Assembly (NCBI GenBank): GCA_003224075.1
Contig: QHYF01000224.1
Coordinates: forward strand, 1 to 7,640
Length of the DNA: 7,640 nt
Source of the DNA: Acidobacteriota bacterium
GTDB taxonomy: Bacteria; Acidobacteriota; Terriglobia; Acidiferrales; UBA7541
Reading direction: 5' to 3'
The notes under the pieces were generated by a model, which saw nothing but the letters and a program-made list of their open reading frames with translations, was not told where the DNA came from and did no database searches. Positions 1 through 6,426 of the stretch are shown in pieces. The position numbers and the translations under genes are program-made. Every line of letters starts with the position of its first letter. The stretch's first letter is position 1.

Positions 1-276
1 AAACGGGTAAGGAAGGAGGCAAGAAGGCGAGGGAGCGCGACGGCTTGCGCGGGCGGCGAGCGGTAACATAGACTGTGGCCGTTAGAAGCAGCACGCCTGC
101 CAGCCTGGCCGGAAGTTCCCGCCTTTGCGTGGGCCAGATGGTATGGCGGAGTCCATTCGCTCCACGACCCCGACTCGGTGGGGTCTTCATCCCGAGTGCT
201 ACCGGTATTACAGGCGACCGGGGAGTCGCACTTTGGAGTTTGTGGCAGCGAAATGCGGACCGGCAGGGAGAGCAGG
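1..276. other. 5' region and pckG leader, no supportable gene
   Basis: No convincing gene was found here. On +, frame 1 is open from the window edge to a TAA at 64-66 and frame 3 to a TAG at 69-71. Both give only 21-22 Arg/Lys/Gly-rich residues, so either could be the tail of an upstream gene, but neither is recognisable. The pckG frame extends back to a GTG at 178, but those residues do not resemble the family and are treated as untranslated. Two short overlapping stem-loops lie at 167-184 and 173-197. No good sigma-70 promoter was seen by eye. Confidence 0.45.
265..270 (+). promoter_or_regulatory. Shine-Dalgarno that favours the GTG start of pckG
   Basis: AGGGAG lies 6 nt before the GTG at 277, an ideal spacing. 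The in-frame ATG at 253 has only GGAG about 14 nt upstream. This supports GTG 277 as the start. Confidence 0.5.
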
Positions 277-2031
277 GTGGCGACTCCACTGGAAACCTGG
301 GTCGAAGAGGCAGCAAGGCTGACGAAGCCGGACCGCGTGGTGTATTGCGATGGGTCCGAAACGGAGTACGAGCGGATGATCGCGGAGATGCTGCGCGGCG
401 GGGACACCTACACACTCAACGAGAAAACTTACCCGAATTGCTACTTGCATCGCAGCAGCGTGAATGACGTGGCGCGCACCGAGCATTTGACGTTTATTTG
501 CACGCCGGATCAGGAGGACGCGGGGCCGACAAACAATTGGATGGACCCGGACGCGGCAAAGCACAAGGTGGGCGCGCTGTTCGACGGAGCCATGCGCGGC
601 CGCACGATGTACGTGGTGCCGTACATCATGGGGCCTGTGAAATCGCCGATCAGCAAGGTAGGCGTGGAAGTGACAGACAGCCCATACGTGGTGGCGAGCA
701 TGTGGATTATGTCGCGGATGGGCAAGACAGCAGTAGACCGGTTAGGCAGATCCAGCGAATTTGTGCCGGGATTGCATTCTCTTGGTGACCTGGACCCCAT
801 GCGGCGATACATCGTGCACTTTCCTCAGGAAAAATTGATTTGGAGCGTGGGGTCGGGCTACGGCGGAAACGCGCTGCTGGGGAAAAAATGTTTTGCGCTG
901 CGCATCGCGAGCGTGATGGCGCGGGAGCACGGCTGGATGGCGGAGCACATGCTGATCCTGGGCCTGGAATCGCCCGGCGGCAAAGTAACGTACATGGCCG
1001 CGGCGTTTCCCAGCGCGTGCGGGAAAACGAACCTGGCGATGATGGTTTCCGCGCTGGAGAGCCAGGGCTACCGTGTGTGGACCGTGGGCGACGACATCGC
1101 GTGGATGCAGATCGGCGAGGACGGGTACCTGCAGGCGATCAATCCGGAAGCGGGATTTTTTGGCGTGGCGCCGGGCACGGGAATGAAGACCAATCCGAAT
1201 GTGATGAAAGCGCTGCGCAAGAACACGCTCTTCACCAACGTGGCGATGACGGCGGAACGCGAGCCCTGGTGGGAAGGAATAGACGACGGCCCGCCGGCAG
1301 GATTAATCAACTGGAAGGGCGAAAAGTGGGACAGCTCAAAGGGCGCGGCGGCGCACCCGAATGCGCGCTACACCGTGCCGGCCAACCAGTCTCCGAGCAT
1401 TTCACCGAAGTGGGACGCGCCGGAGGGGGTGCCGATCTCGGCGTTTATTTTTGGAGGACGGCGCGCTCGCGTGGCGCCGCTCGTGTACGAATCGTTCAAC
1501 TGGCAGCACGGCGTGTTTGTTGGCGCGACGATGGCGTCGGAGACGACGGCGGCGGCAACGGGAGACGTCGGGATCACGCGACGCGACCCCATGGCGATGC
1601 TGCCGTTCTGCGGTTACAACATGGCAGATTACTTCAGGCACTGGCTGGAGATGGGGAAGAAAATTCCGAAACCGCCGAAGATATTTCATGTGAACTGGTT
1701 CCGTAAGGGCGCGGATGGAAAATTCCTATGGCCGGGGTTCGGCGAAAACGTGCGCGCGCTGAAATGGATTTTGGAACGCGTGGAGGGGCGCGGCGCGGCG
1801 CAGGAGACGCCGATCGGCTATGTTCCGGCAAAGAACGGGCTGACACTCGATGGACTGAAAATTTCAGACGAGGCCCTGAACGAGTTGCTGCGCGTGAATC
1901 CCGGAGATTGGGAGCTGGAGCTGGAGGATTCGAAACAGTTCCTGGCCAAATTCGCCGAGCGGCTTCCGGGGGAGATTCGCGAAGAGCACGAGAAGCTGAC
2001 ACGGCGCTTTCAGCGCGTGGTTACGGCATAA
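277..2031 (+). CDS. pckG: Phosphoenolpyruvate carboxykinase (GTP)
   Basis: This cytoplasmic enzyme converts oxaloacetate + GTP to PEP + CO2 + GDP, linking the TCA cycle to gluconeogenesis. From GTG 277 it has 584 residues, close to the usual ~600 for GTP-PEPCK, so it looks complete. Visible family marks (numbered from GTG 277): an N-terminal PDRVVYCDGS segment and the AGPTNNWMDP motif; the RGRTMYVVPY substrate-site segment; GGNALLGKKC with a downstream AEHML histidine (Mn-site region); the P-loop FPSACGKTN at 244-252 with the mobile active-site Cys at 248; GDDIAWM at 271-277 (kinase-2, metal-binding Asp pair); GRRARVAPLVYESF; and three Phe at 475, 483 and 488 in the WFRKG...FLWPGF segment, which clamp guanine in animal PEPCK. 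That last set indicates GTP rather than ATP as nucleotide. ATG 253 (592 aa) is an alternative start. The gene is convergent with the sdh block, and no terminator hairpin with a T-run is visible between the stops. Confidence 0.96.
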   Translation: MATPLETWVEEAARLTKPDRVVYCDGSETEYERMIAEMLRGGDTYTLNEKTYPNCYLHRSSVNDVARTEHLTFICTPDQEDAGPTNNWMDPDAAKHKVGALFDGAMRGRTMYVVPYIMGPVKSPISKVGVEVTDSPYVVASMWIMSRMGKTAVDRLGRSSEFVPGLHSLGDLDPMRRYIVHFPQEKLIWSVGSGYGGNALLGKKCFALRIASVMAREHGWMAEHMLILGLESPGGKVTYMAAAFPSACGKTNLAMMVSALESQGYRVWTVGDDIAWMQIGEDGYLQAINPEAGFFGVAPGTGMKTNPNVMKALRKNTLFTNVAMTAEREPWWEGIDDGPPAGLINWKGEKWDSSKGAAAHPNARYTVPANQSPSISPKWDAPEGVPISAFIFGGRRARVAPLVYESFNWQHGVFVGATMASETTAAATGDVGITRRDPMAMLPFCGYNMADYFRHWLEMGKKIPKPPKIFHVNWFRKGADGKFLWPGFGENVRALKWILERVEGRGAAQETPIGYVPAKNGLTLDGLKISDEALNELLRVNPGDWELELEDSKQFLAKFAERLPGEIREEHEKLTRRFQRVVTA

Positions 2032-2048
2032 GAGTGATTGACCGACCC

Positions 2049-2591
2049 TTAGTGGTTGCCGCCAGCGCGGCGCAAAGACGAAGGGATGGGCGGCGCATCC
2101 GCGGTGTCAAAGGTGTGCTGGGCTCGTTCCACATGAAAATCGGGCCGGCTTTCCAGCAACCGGACGCAGCGGTTCCAGCGGAGAATGCTGTCGTCGTTGC
2201 CCGCCGGGCGAATTTTTTCTGCTTCGGCAAAGCAGTGCATGGCCTCTTCCACTAACGGCAAGAGGATGTGGGGAGCGTAGCCCACCAGGAGTTGCGCCTT
2301 GGCGCGCCGTTCGTGCAGCAGGCCGCTGTAGTAGAGCCGCTCATAGGAATCCCGCAAACTCTGAAAACAGGATTGCGCTTCAGCGTAGCGATCGCTGGCA
2401 GCCCCGATGAATTGGTCGGTGATGGCGAGTCCGAGCATGCGGCGAGCGAGCTGATGGTCAGGATCAACGGCAAGGATGTCGCGGCAGATGGATTCGGCCT
2501 CCTCGGGCTCGTTGAGGTAACGGTAAAGTTCGGCTTTTGCGATGGCCTCGGGGATGCCGGCCTTGGAGATTGATTTCAGTTGGTCTTGCAT
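2049..2591 (-). CDS. TPR-like helical repeat protein, last gene of sdh block
   Basis: This is a 180-residue protein of unknown specific function. The start is ATG 2591, with GGAGG 4 nt upstream at 2596-2600. A longer reading to 2645 would run through the palindrome and into sdhB and is rejected. Residues ~14-60 read as TPR-like helices (AELYRYLNEPEEAESICRDI, then the DPDHQLARRMLGLA turn). A second helical pair covers ~68-100, and a third repeat-like unit ~113-147 (EEAMHCFAEAEKIRP, then LRWNRCVRLLE). The C-terminal ~30 residues look unstructured and polar. There is no signal peptide, membrane segment or enzymatic motif, so it is probably a cytoplasmic protein-interaction adaptor. It follows sdhB by 46 bp on the same strand, so cotranscription is likely. 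A role in complex II assembly is only a guess. It ends 17 bp from the pckG stop, tail to tail. Confidence 0.8.
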   Translation of the reverse strand: MQDQLKSISKAGIPEAIAKAELYRYLNEPEEAESICRDILAVDPDHQLARRMLGLAITDQFIGAASDRYAEAQSCFQSLRDSYERLYYSGLLHERRAKAQLLVGYAPHILLPLVEEAMHCFAEAEKIRPAGNDDSILRWNRCVRLLESRPDFHVERAQHTFDTADAPPIPSSLRRAGGNH

Positions 2592-2619
2592 AAAACCTCC
2601 GGGATCCGAGAGAAGCGTT

Positions 2620-2636
2620 GGCGGGACAACCCCGCC
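2620..2636. repeat. GC-rich palindrome at the sdhB stop (REP-like or hairpin)
   Basis: GGCGGG-ACAAC-CCCGCC gives a perfect 6-bp GC stem with a 5-nt loop. It begins one base after the sdhB TAG (2638-2640) in the direction of sdhB transcription. No T-run follows on either strand, so it is not a classical intrinsic terminator. As RNA it could stabilise the upstream sdh mRNA or be one copy of a dispersed palindromic repeat. Only one copy was noticed in this window. Confidence 0.5.
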
Positions 2637-2637
2637 C

Positions 2638-3387
2638 CTACACACTCTGCACTTTGTCGCCGCGAAACTTGCGGAAGAGCATGGTCAACGGATCGTAAAA
2701 CTCGTCCACCACGCGCTCCTTGAGCGGAATGATGGCGTTGTCAGTGATGCGAATCTCCTCCGGGCAAACTTCGGTGCAACACTTCGTGATGTTGCAAAAG
2801 CCGATCCCAAGCTGATCCTTGAGCAACCCCGCGCGGTCGCGGCCGTCGAGCGGATGCATTTCGAGCCCGGCAATGCGCACGAAAAAGCGCGGCCCGGCGA
2901 ACTGTTCCATCTTGTCGTGTTCGCGAAGAACGTGGCACACGTTCTGACAGAGAAAACATTCGATGCACTTGCGAAACTCCTGCACGCGGTCCACGTCGAG
3001 CTGCGAGATTTTCCATTCGACGCCCGGGCGCGGTTCGAACGCAGGGATTTTCCGGTTGACACGGTAATTCCAAGAAACGTCGGTGACAAGGTCTTTGATG
3101 CGCGGAAAGGATTTCATCGGAAGGACGGTGATGGGCTGGTCCACAGGGAGATCGTCCATGCGGGTCTTGCAGGTCAGGCGGGGACGGCCGTTAACTTCCG
3201 CGGAGCACGAGCCGCACTTCCCTGCTTTGCAATTCCAGCGAACGGCGAGGTCCGGGGCGAGATGGCCCTGGATGTAGTGGAGCGCATCGAGAACGACCAT
3301 GCCGGGAGCGATGGGCACGCGGTAGTCCACCGTTTGCCCGCCCTTCGAATCGCCGCGGAAAACCCGCAGGGTGGCTTCTTTCATCAT
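2638..3387 (-). CDS. sdhB: Succinate dehydrogenase iron-sulfur subunit (type F / Sdh1-like)
   Basis: This is the electron-transfer subunit of complex II, carrying electrons from the SdhA flavin to SdhC. It has 249 residues, the normal length. The N-terminal ferredoxin domain has [2Fe-2S] ligands C53, C58, C61 and C73 (WNCKAGKCGSC, then LTC). The C-terminal domain has C141-x2-C144-x2-C147-x3-C151 (CIECFLCQNVC) and C198-x5-C204-x3-C208-P, which supply the [4Fe-4S] and [3Fe-4S] clusters by analogy with E. coli SdhB. The segments NCKAGKCGSCSAEVNG, EFRKCIECFLCQNVCHV and CNITKCCTEVCPE are, from memory, nearly identical to mycobacterial Sdh1 and differ from classical proteobacterial SdhB. ATG 3387 overlaps the previous gene's stop as ATGA. 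The second Met (3384) has better spacing (6 nt) from AGGGGA at 3391-3396 and is an equally good start. Confidence 0.96.
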   Translation of the reverse strand: MMKEATLRVFRGDSKGGQTVDYRVPIAPGMVVLDALHYIQGHLAPDLAVRWNCKAGKCGSCSAEVNGRPRLTCKTRMDDLPVDQPITVLPMKSFPRIKDLVTDVSWNYRVNRKIPAFEPRPGVEWKISQLDVDRVQEFRKCIECFLCQNVCHVLREHDKMEQFAGPRFFVRIAGLEMHPLDGRDRAGLLKDQLGIGFCNITKCCTEVCPEEIRITDNAIIPLKERVVDEFYDPLTMLFRKFRGDKVQSV

Positions 3388-3782
3388 GGTTCCCCTTTTT
3401 GCGAGCGCCGCATAGCTTCTTCCCACCGCAGAGGCAGAGCGGAGCCCAAAACTTTCCACTTGGTGAAGTTCGTCGGACCCATGTGAGGGATCATGGCCTT
3501 CATTGCCTGCCCATGAGGAAGCTTCATGACAAAATCCCTCAAGGCTTGCTCATTCTCCCAAGCAGAGAGCGTCCAAAAATTGCGGCTCATCAACTTCGCA
3601 CGGAGCGAGTAACCGATGATTCCGGGCGTGGTTCGCAATTGCCTCTGGATCTGAAACGCGAAGCGGAGAAATCCGGGGATGGCCCGGTACTTGTTGACCG
3701 GCAAGTAGGAGAGGAGAGCGAAGTACTCGCGGTTTGCGTCTGCGCTTGCGAACGTTGTCCAAGGAGAATCCATAAGCATCAT
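3384..3782 (-). CDS. Small protein between sdhA and sdhB, possible dimeric alpha/beta-barrel fold
   Basis: I do not recognise this 132-residue protein with certainty. It has no signal peptide, and its hydrophobic segments are too broken by charge to be membrane helices. The layout is an N-terminal strand (YFALLSYLPV, 20-29), a basic helix with an Arg/Gln cluster (33-50), a strand GIIGYSLRAKL (54-64), the strand/helix NFWTLSAWENEQALRDFVMK (68-87), and a tail with H90, H100 and GPTNFTKWKV. The W-T-L-S-x-W...ALR-F...H pattern resembles dimeric alpha/beta-barrel families (antibiotic-biosynthesis-monooxygenase-like, DUF3291, spheroidene-monooxygenase-like), some of which bind haem or act on quinone-like or polyketide substrates. 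It starts 37 bp after sdhA with a weak ribosome site (Met 1, 2 and 4 are all possible), and its TGA overlaps the sdhB ATG. This position implies expression with complex II, but the function is unknown. Confidence 0.85.
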   Translation of the reverse strand: MMLMDSPWTTFASADANREYFALLSYLPVNKYRAIPGFLRFAFQIQRQLRTTPGIIGYSLRAKLMSRNFWTLSAWENEQALRDFVMKLPHGQAMKAMIPHMGPTNFTKWKVLGSALPLRWEEAMRRSQKGEP

Positions 3783-3819
3783 TCTTTCAATGGTTCACTC
3801 GGATGGATCAGGAGACGGT

Positions 3820-5541
3820 TCATGCTTTGTCCTCGGCAAGAATCTGTTTCAAATCCGGGGGCATTTCCGGGACGGGGGATTCGCGGCGTTTCATCTCGCC
3901 GCCCTCGTGGACGATGATGTTGTTCTTTTTCTCCCACACCGGGTCGGCATTCGGATAATCAATTCGGCTGTGGGCGCCGCGGCTTTCCGTGCGCGCCAGC
4001 GCGCTGAGCGTAACCGCTTCGGAAACAATGAGCATAGACTTTAGGTCATAAGAAAGATGCCAGCCCGGATTGAAGAGCCGCGAACCCTCGACGCTGGCTT
4101 TGGCCGCGCGGGCCTTTAGTTTTTCGAGGTCCAACAGAGCCTTCTTCAAGTCCTCCTGGGTGCGATAAATCCCCACGAGATTTTGCATCACTTCCTGCAA
4201 ATCGCGATGCACCGCGTAGGGGCTTTCGGTGCCTGTGTTGGAAAACGGCGCGAGCAATTCCTTTTCGGCCTGTTCGATTTGTGCATTGTCGAGGGATGGA
4301 GCGGCGACGCGCTTGGCATGGTCAGCGGCGGCGAGTCCGGCGCGCCGGCCGAAGACCAGCAGATCGGAGAGCGAGTTGCCGCCAAGGCGATTCGAACCGT
4401 GCAGACCGGCGGCGGCTTCGCCGGCGGCAAAAAGACCCGGAACGGTGGACTGGGCGGTTTCGGCGTCCACGCGAACGCCGCCCATCATGTAGTGGCAGGT
4501 GGGGCCGACTTCCATCGGTCCTTTGGTGATGTCCACGTCGGCCAGTTCCTTGAACTGGTGATACATGCTGGGGAGCTTCTTCTTCACGTATTCAGCGGGC
4601 TTGTGAGAGATGTCGAGATAAGCGCCGCCGTGTTCGGTGCCGCGGCCTTCTTTGACTTCGGTGTAGATGGAGCGGGCGACGACATCGCGCGTCGAGAGTT
4701 CCATGCGCTTGGGGTCGTATCTTTCCATGAAGCGCTCGCCCACTTTATTCCGCAGGATGCCGCCTTCACCGCGGACGGCTTCGGTGACAAGAATGCCCTG
4801 GACGCCGGGCGGCCAGACCATTCCGGTGGGATGGAACTGGACGAACTCCATGTCCATAAGCTCGGCGCCGGCTTCGCAAGCGAGGGCCATGCCGTCACCG
4901 GTGTACTCCCAGGAGTTGGAAGTGACGCGCCAGGCTTTGCCGATGCCGCCGGTGGCGATGACAATGGACTTCGCTTTGAAAACAATGAGGCGGCCGGTTT
5001 CGCGCCAGTAAGCAAAGGCGCCGGCCACGCGGCCACCGTCGGTCAGAAGGCGAGTGACGGTGCACTCCATGTACACGTCGATGCCCTGGTGGACGCCGCG
5101 GTCTTGAAGCGTACGGATCATTTCAAGGCCGGTGCGGTCGCCGACGTGGCAGAGGCGTTTGAAAGTGTGGCCGCCAAAAGCGCGCTGCAAAATCGCGCCG
5201 TCCTCGGTGCGGTCGAAGAGGGCGCCCCATTGCTCGAGTTCGCGCACGCGATCGGGTGCTTCTTGTGCGTGGAGCTGTGCCATGCGCCAGTTGTTGAGAA
5301 ATTTTCCACCGCGCATCGTGTCGCGAAAATGCGTTTTCCAATTGTCAGCGGGATCCACGTTAGCCATGGCTGCGGCGATGCCGCCCTCCGCCATGACGGT
5401 GTGAGCCTTGCCGAGAAGCGATTTGCAAACCACGCCGACCGAGGCGCCCTGCGCCAGAGCTTCGAGGGCCGCGCGCAACCCCGCGCCACCGGCGCCGATG
5501 ATCAAAACATCGTGTTCGCGGGTTTCGTAGTTCGCGGTCAC
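3820..5541 (-). CDS. sdhA: Succinate dehydrogenase flavoprotein subunit (type F / Sdh1-like)
   Basis: This is the catalytic subunit that oxidises succinate to fumarate on the cytoplasmic face of the membrane. It has 573 residues. The FAD-binding GAGGAG lies at 16-21. H47 in KAHTVMAEGGI is the expected site of covalent FAD attachment. Active-site residues match E. coli SdhA: H237 (FVQFHPTG), T253-E254 with R257 (LVTEAVRGEGG), R285 (RDVVARS), H350 (CHYMMGG) and R385 (HGSNRLGGNSLSDL). The C-terminal FNPGWHLSYDL and ARTESRGAH segments are typical of the family. The start is GTG 5541, overlapping the sdhC stop as GTGA, with GAGG 5 nt upstream. Many segments (GKFLNNWRMA, LHAQEAPDR, SNSWEYTGDG) match mycobacterial Sdh1 as I recall it. 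That protein is longer (~640 aa), and two internal insertions seem absent here. Confidence 0.97.
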   Translation of the reverse strand: MTANYETREHDVLIIGAGGAGLRAALEALAQGASVGVVCKSLLGKAHTVMAEGGIAAAMANVDPADNWKTHFRDTMRGGKFLNNWRMAQLHAQEAPDRVRELEQWGALFDRTEDGAILQRAFGGHTFKRLCHVGDRTGLEMIRTLQDRGVHQGIDVYMECTVTRLLTDGGRVAGAFAYWRETGRLIVFKAKSIVIATGGIGKAWRVTSNSWEYTGDGMALACEAGAELMDMEFVQFHPTGMVWPPGVQGILVTEAVRGEGGILRNKVGERFMERYDPKRMELSTRDVVARSIYTEVKEGRGTEHGGAYLDISHKPAEYVKKKLPSMYHQFKELADVDITKGPMEVGPTCHYMMGGVRVDAETAQSTVPGLFAAGEAAAGLHGSNRLGGNSLSDLLVFGRRAGLAAADHAKRVAAPSLDNAQIEQAEKELLAPFSNTGTESPYAVHRDLQEVMQNLVGIYRTQEDLKKALLDLEKLKARAAKASVEGSRLFNPGWHLSYDLKSMLIVSEAVTLSALARTESRGAHSRIDYPNADPVWEKKNNIIVHEGGEMKRRESPVPEMPPDLKQILAEDKA

Positions 5542-6296
5542 AAGAGCCTCAGGTCATGGATCGCGCCGCAGGCCACCATGCGCACGTAAAAGTCGGCGAA
5601 ACCCACGGAGATGAGACTCGACCAGGCGAACAACATGTGGCGCTCGTTCAAAAGGGATACGCCACGCCAGGTGGAAAAGCGCGCGCGGCCGAAAGACGCG
5701 CAAGAGAAGCAATCCAGCTTTCCGCCAGCGAGATGGCGCAGCGAGTGGCAGGAGAAAGTGTAGAGGGTGAGCAGGGCCACGTTCAGCGTCAAGACGATCG
5801 AACCGACACCCACTCCGAAGCGACTATCAAAAAAGAAAGAGCGGAAGGCATCCTTCCAGAGAAAAATGAGGAACAGAACCGCGAGATACAGGAAATAGCG
5901 GTGAACATTCTGGAGGATGAACGGGAACGCGGTTTCGCCACGATACTTGCGATTCGCGGGTTCACCGACGGCGCACGCAGGAGGATCGAGAAAAAACGCG
6001 CGGTAATATGCTTTGCGGTAGTAGTAGCAAGTGGCGCGAAAGCCGAGAGGCCCGAGGAGAATGAGCAGCGCGGGAGAGAAAGGCCACCAGTGATGCTGAG
6101 GATCGATGAGCGGCGAGTAAAATGGGGAAATGTATGGCCCCCAGGAATAGTAGGTCCCTTCGAAAGCGCGCAGCGTAGCGTAAATGCCAAAACCACCAAG
6201 CACTACGACGACCGGAATGATTTCAACCCACCAGGAATCGCGGCGCAAAGTGCTCCCAAGTCGGGACTCTGGCAAGACGGGTGGCGAATCAGCCAT
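5538..6296 (-). CDS. sdhC: Complex II membrane anchor, type F SdhC with likely Rieske-type cluster
   Basis: This single 252-residue integral membrane subunit would pass electrons from SdhB to the quinone pool. Five hydrophobic segments are visible: ~24-42, 73-89, 133-147, 163-182 and 220-241. Cys/His residues sit at the membrane edges: C90 (FRATCYYYRKAYYR), C108 (PPACAVGEP), H132 (LQNVHRYF), C183/H184 and H188 (SCHSLRH), and H220 (LNERHMLFAW). The motifs around them match, from memory, SdhC of mycobacterial Sdh1, whose cryo-EM structure showed a membrane-embedded Rieske-type [2Fe-2S] cluster with two Cys and two His ligands. I cannot say from sequence alone which residues are the ligands. An extra CxxC (C196/C199) lies just after SCHSLRH. 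The start is ATG 6296 with SD GGAGGT at 6303-6308, spacing 6. It is the first gene of the block and overlaps sdhA by 4 bp. Without knowledge of that family it would pass for a hypothetical membrane protein. Confidence 0.93.
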   Translation of the reverse strand: MADSPPVLPESRLGSTLRRDSWWVEIIPVVVVLGGFGIYATLRAFEGTYYSWGPYISPFYSPLIDPQHHWWPFSPALLILLGPLGFRATCYYYRKAYYRAFFLDPPACAVGEPANRKYRGETAFPFILQNVHRYFLYLAVLFLIFLWKDAFRSFFFDSRFGVGVGSIVLTLNVALLTLYTFSCHSLRHLAGGKLDCFSCASFGRARFSTWRGVSLLNERHMLFAWSSLISVGFADFYVRMVACGAIHDLRLL

Positions 6297-6302
6297 CGGA
6301 TG

Positions 6303-6308
6303 ACCTCC
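6303..6308 (-). promoter_or_regulatory. Shine-Dalgarno of sdhC
   Basis: The minus strand reads GGAGGT 6 nt before ATG 6296. This is the strongest ribosome site of the block, as expected for the first gene of an operon. Confidence 0.7.
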
Positions 6309-6318
6309 GGGATGCGCG

Positions 6319-6358
6319 TAGCGTATTCAAAATACATATTTTTTCAAACGAAATCTAC
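6319..6358 (-). promoter_or_regulatory. Candidate sdh operon promoter in AT-rich patch
   Basis: This is the only clearly AT-rich stretch in the divergent region. Read on minus, one pairing is TTGAAA (6342-6347) with TACGCT 16 nt on (6320-6325). Another is TAGATT (6352-6357) with TATTTT (6329-6334) at 17 nt. Both are imperfect. A 5-bp inverted repeat, GTATT-CAA-AATAC (6323-6335), sits inside the same patch and could be an operator. The untranslated leader would be about 20-30 nt. Confidence 0.3.
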
Positions 6359-6360
6359 GC

Positions 6361-6386
6361 GGAACAGAGAGAGCCGCAAGTAGGTC
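6361..6386 (+). promoter_or_regulatory. Candidate ECF-type promoter for the sigma gene
   Basis: GGAAC (6361-6365) is followed after 17 nt by GGTC (6383-6386). A GGAAC or AAC -35 with a GTC-type -10 is the common form of ECF sigma promoters, and many ECF genes drive their own transcription. It lies 40 nt upstream of the sigma gene in the right orientation. The match is short and was found by eye. Confidence 0.35.
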
Positions 6387-6426
6387 CTGTCACATTTTCC
6401 CTTCCGCAGACGTTTTACCAGTAGGA

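Noticed and set aside
178..252. N-terminal extension of pckG from GTG 178
   Set aside because: The 25 extra residues do not resemble PEPCK N-termini and overlap the leader hairpins. A good ribosome site precedes GTG 277.
840..1706. 288-codon open frame on + within pckG
   Set aside because: It lies in another frame of pckG, has an Arg/Gly-rich composition and has no family resemblance.
2620..2636. Palindrome as an intrinsic terminator of sdhB
   Set aside because: No T-run follows on either strand, and the same-strand TPR gene starts only 46 bp further on.
3391..3459. Longer sdhB reading from 3459
   Set aside because: It would overlap the previous gene by 76 bp and add 24 residues absent from the family. 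ATG 3387 or 3384 has a ribosome site and the ATGA junction.
2542..3486. 314-codon open frame on + opposite sdhB
   Set aside because: It mirrors sdhB and the start of the TPR gene. It has no motifs and no ribosome site, so it is a shadow.
4183..5589. 468-codon open frame on + opposite sdhA and the sdhC end
   Set aside because: It is antisense to two firmly identified genes. The protein is rich in Ala/Gly/His/Val with no recognisable domain, as expected from the complement of a GC-rich coding frame.
5556..6383. 275-codon open frame on + opposite sdhC
   Set aside because: It is antisense to sdhC, is very Arg/Glu-rich, and covers the divergent promoter region.
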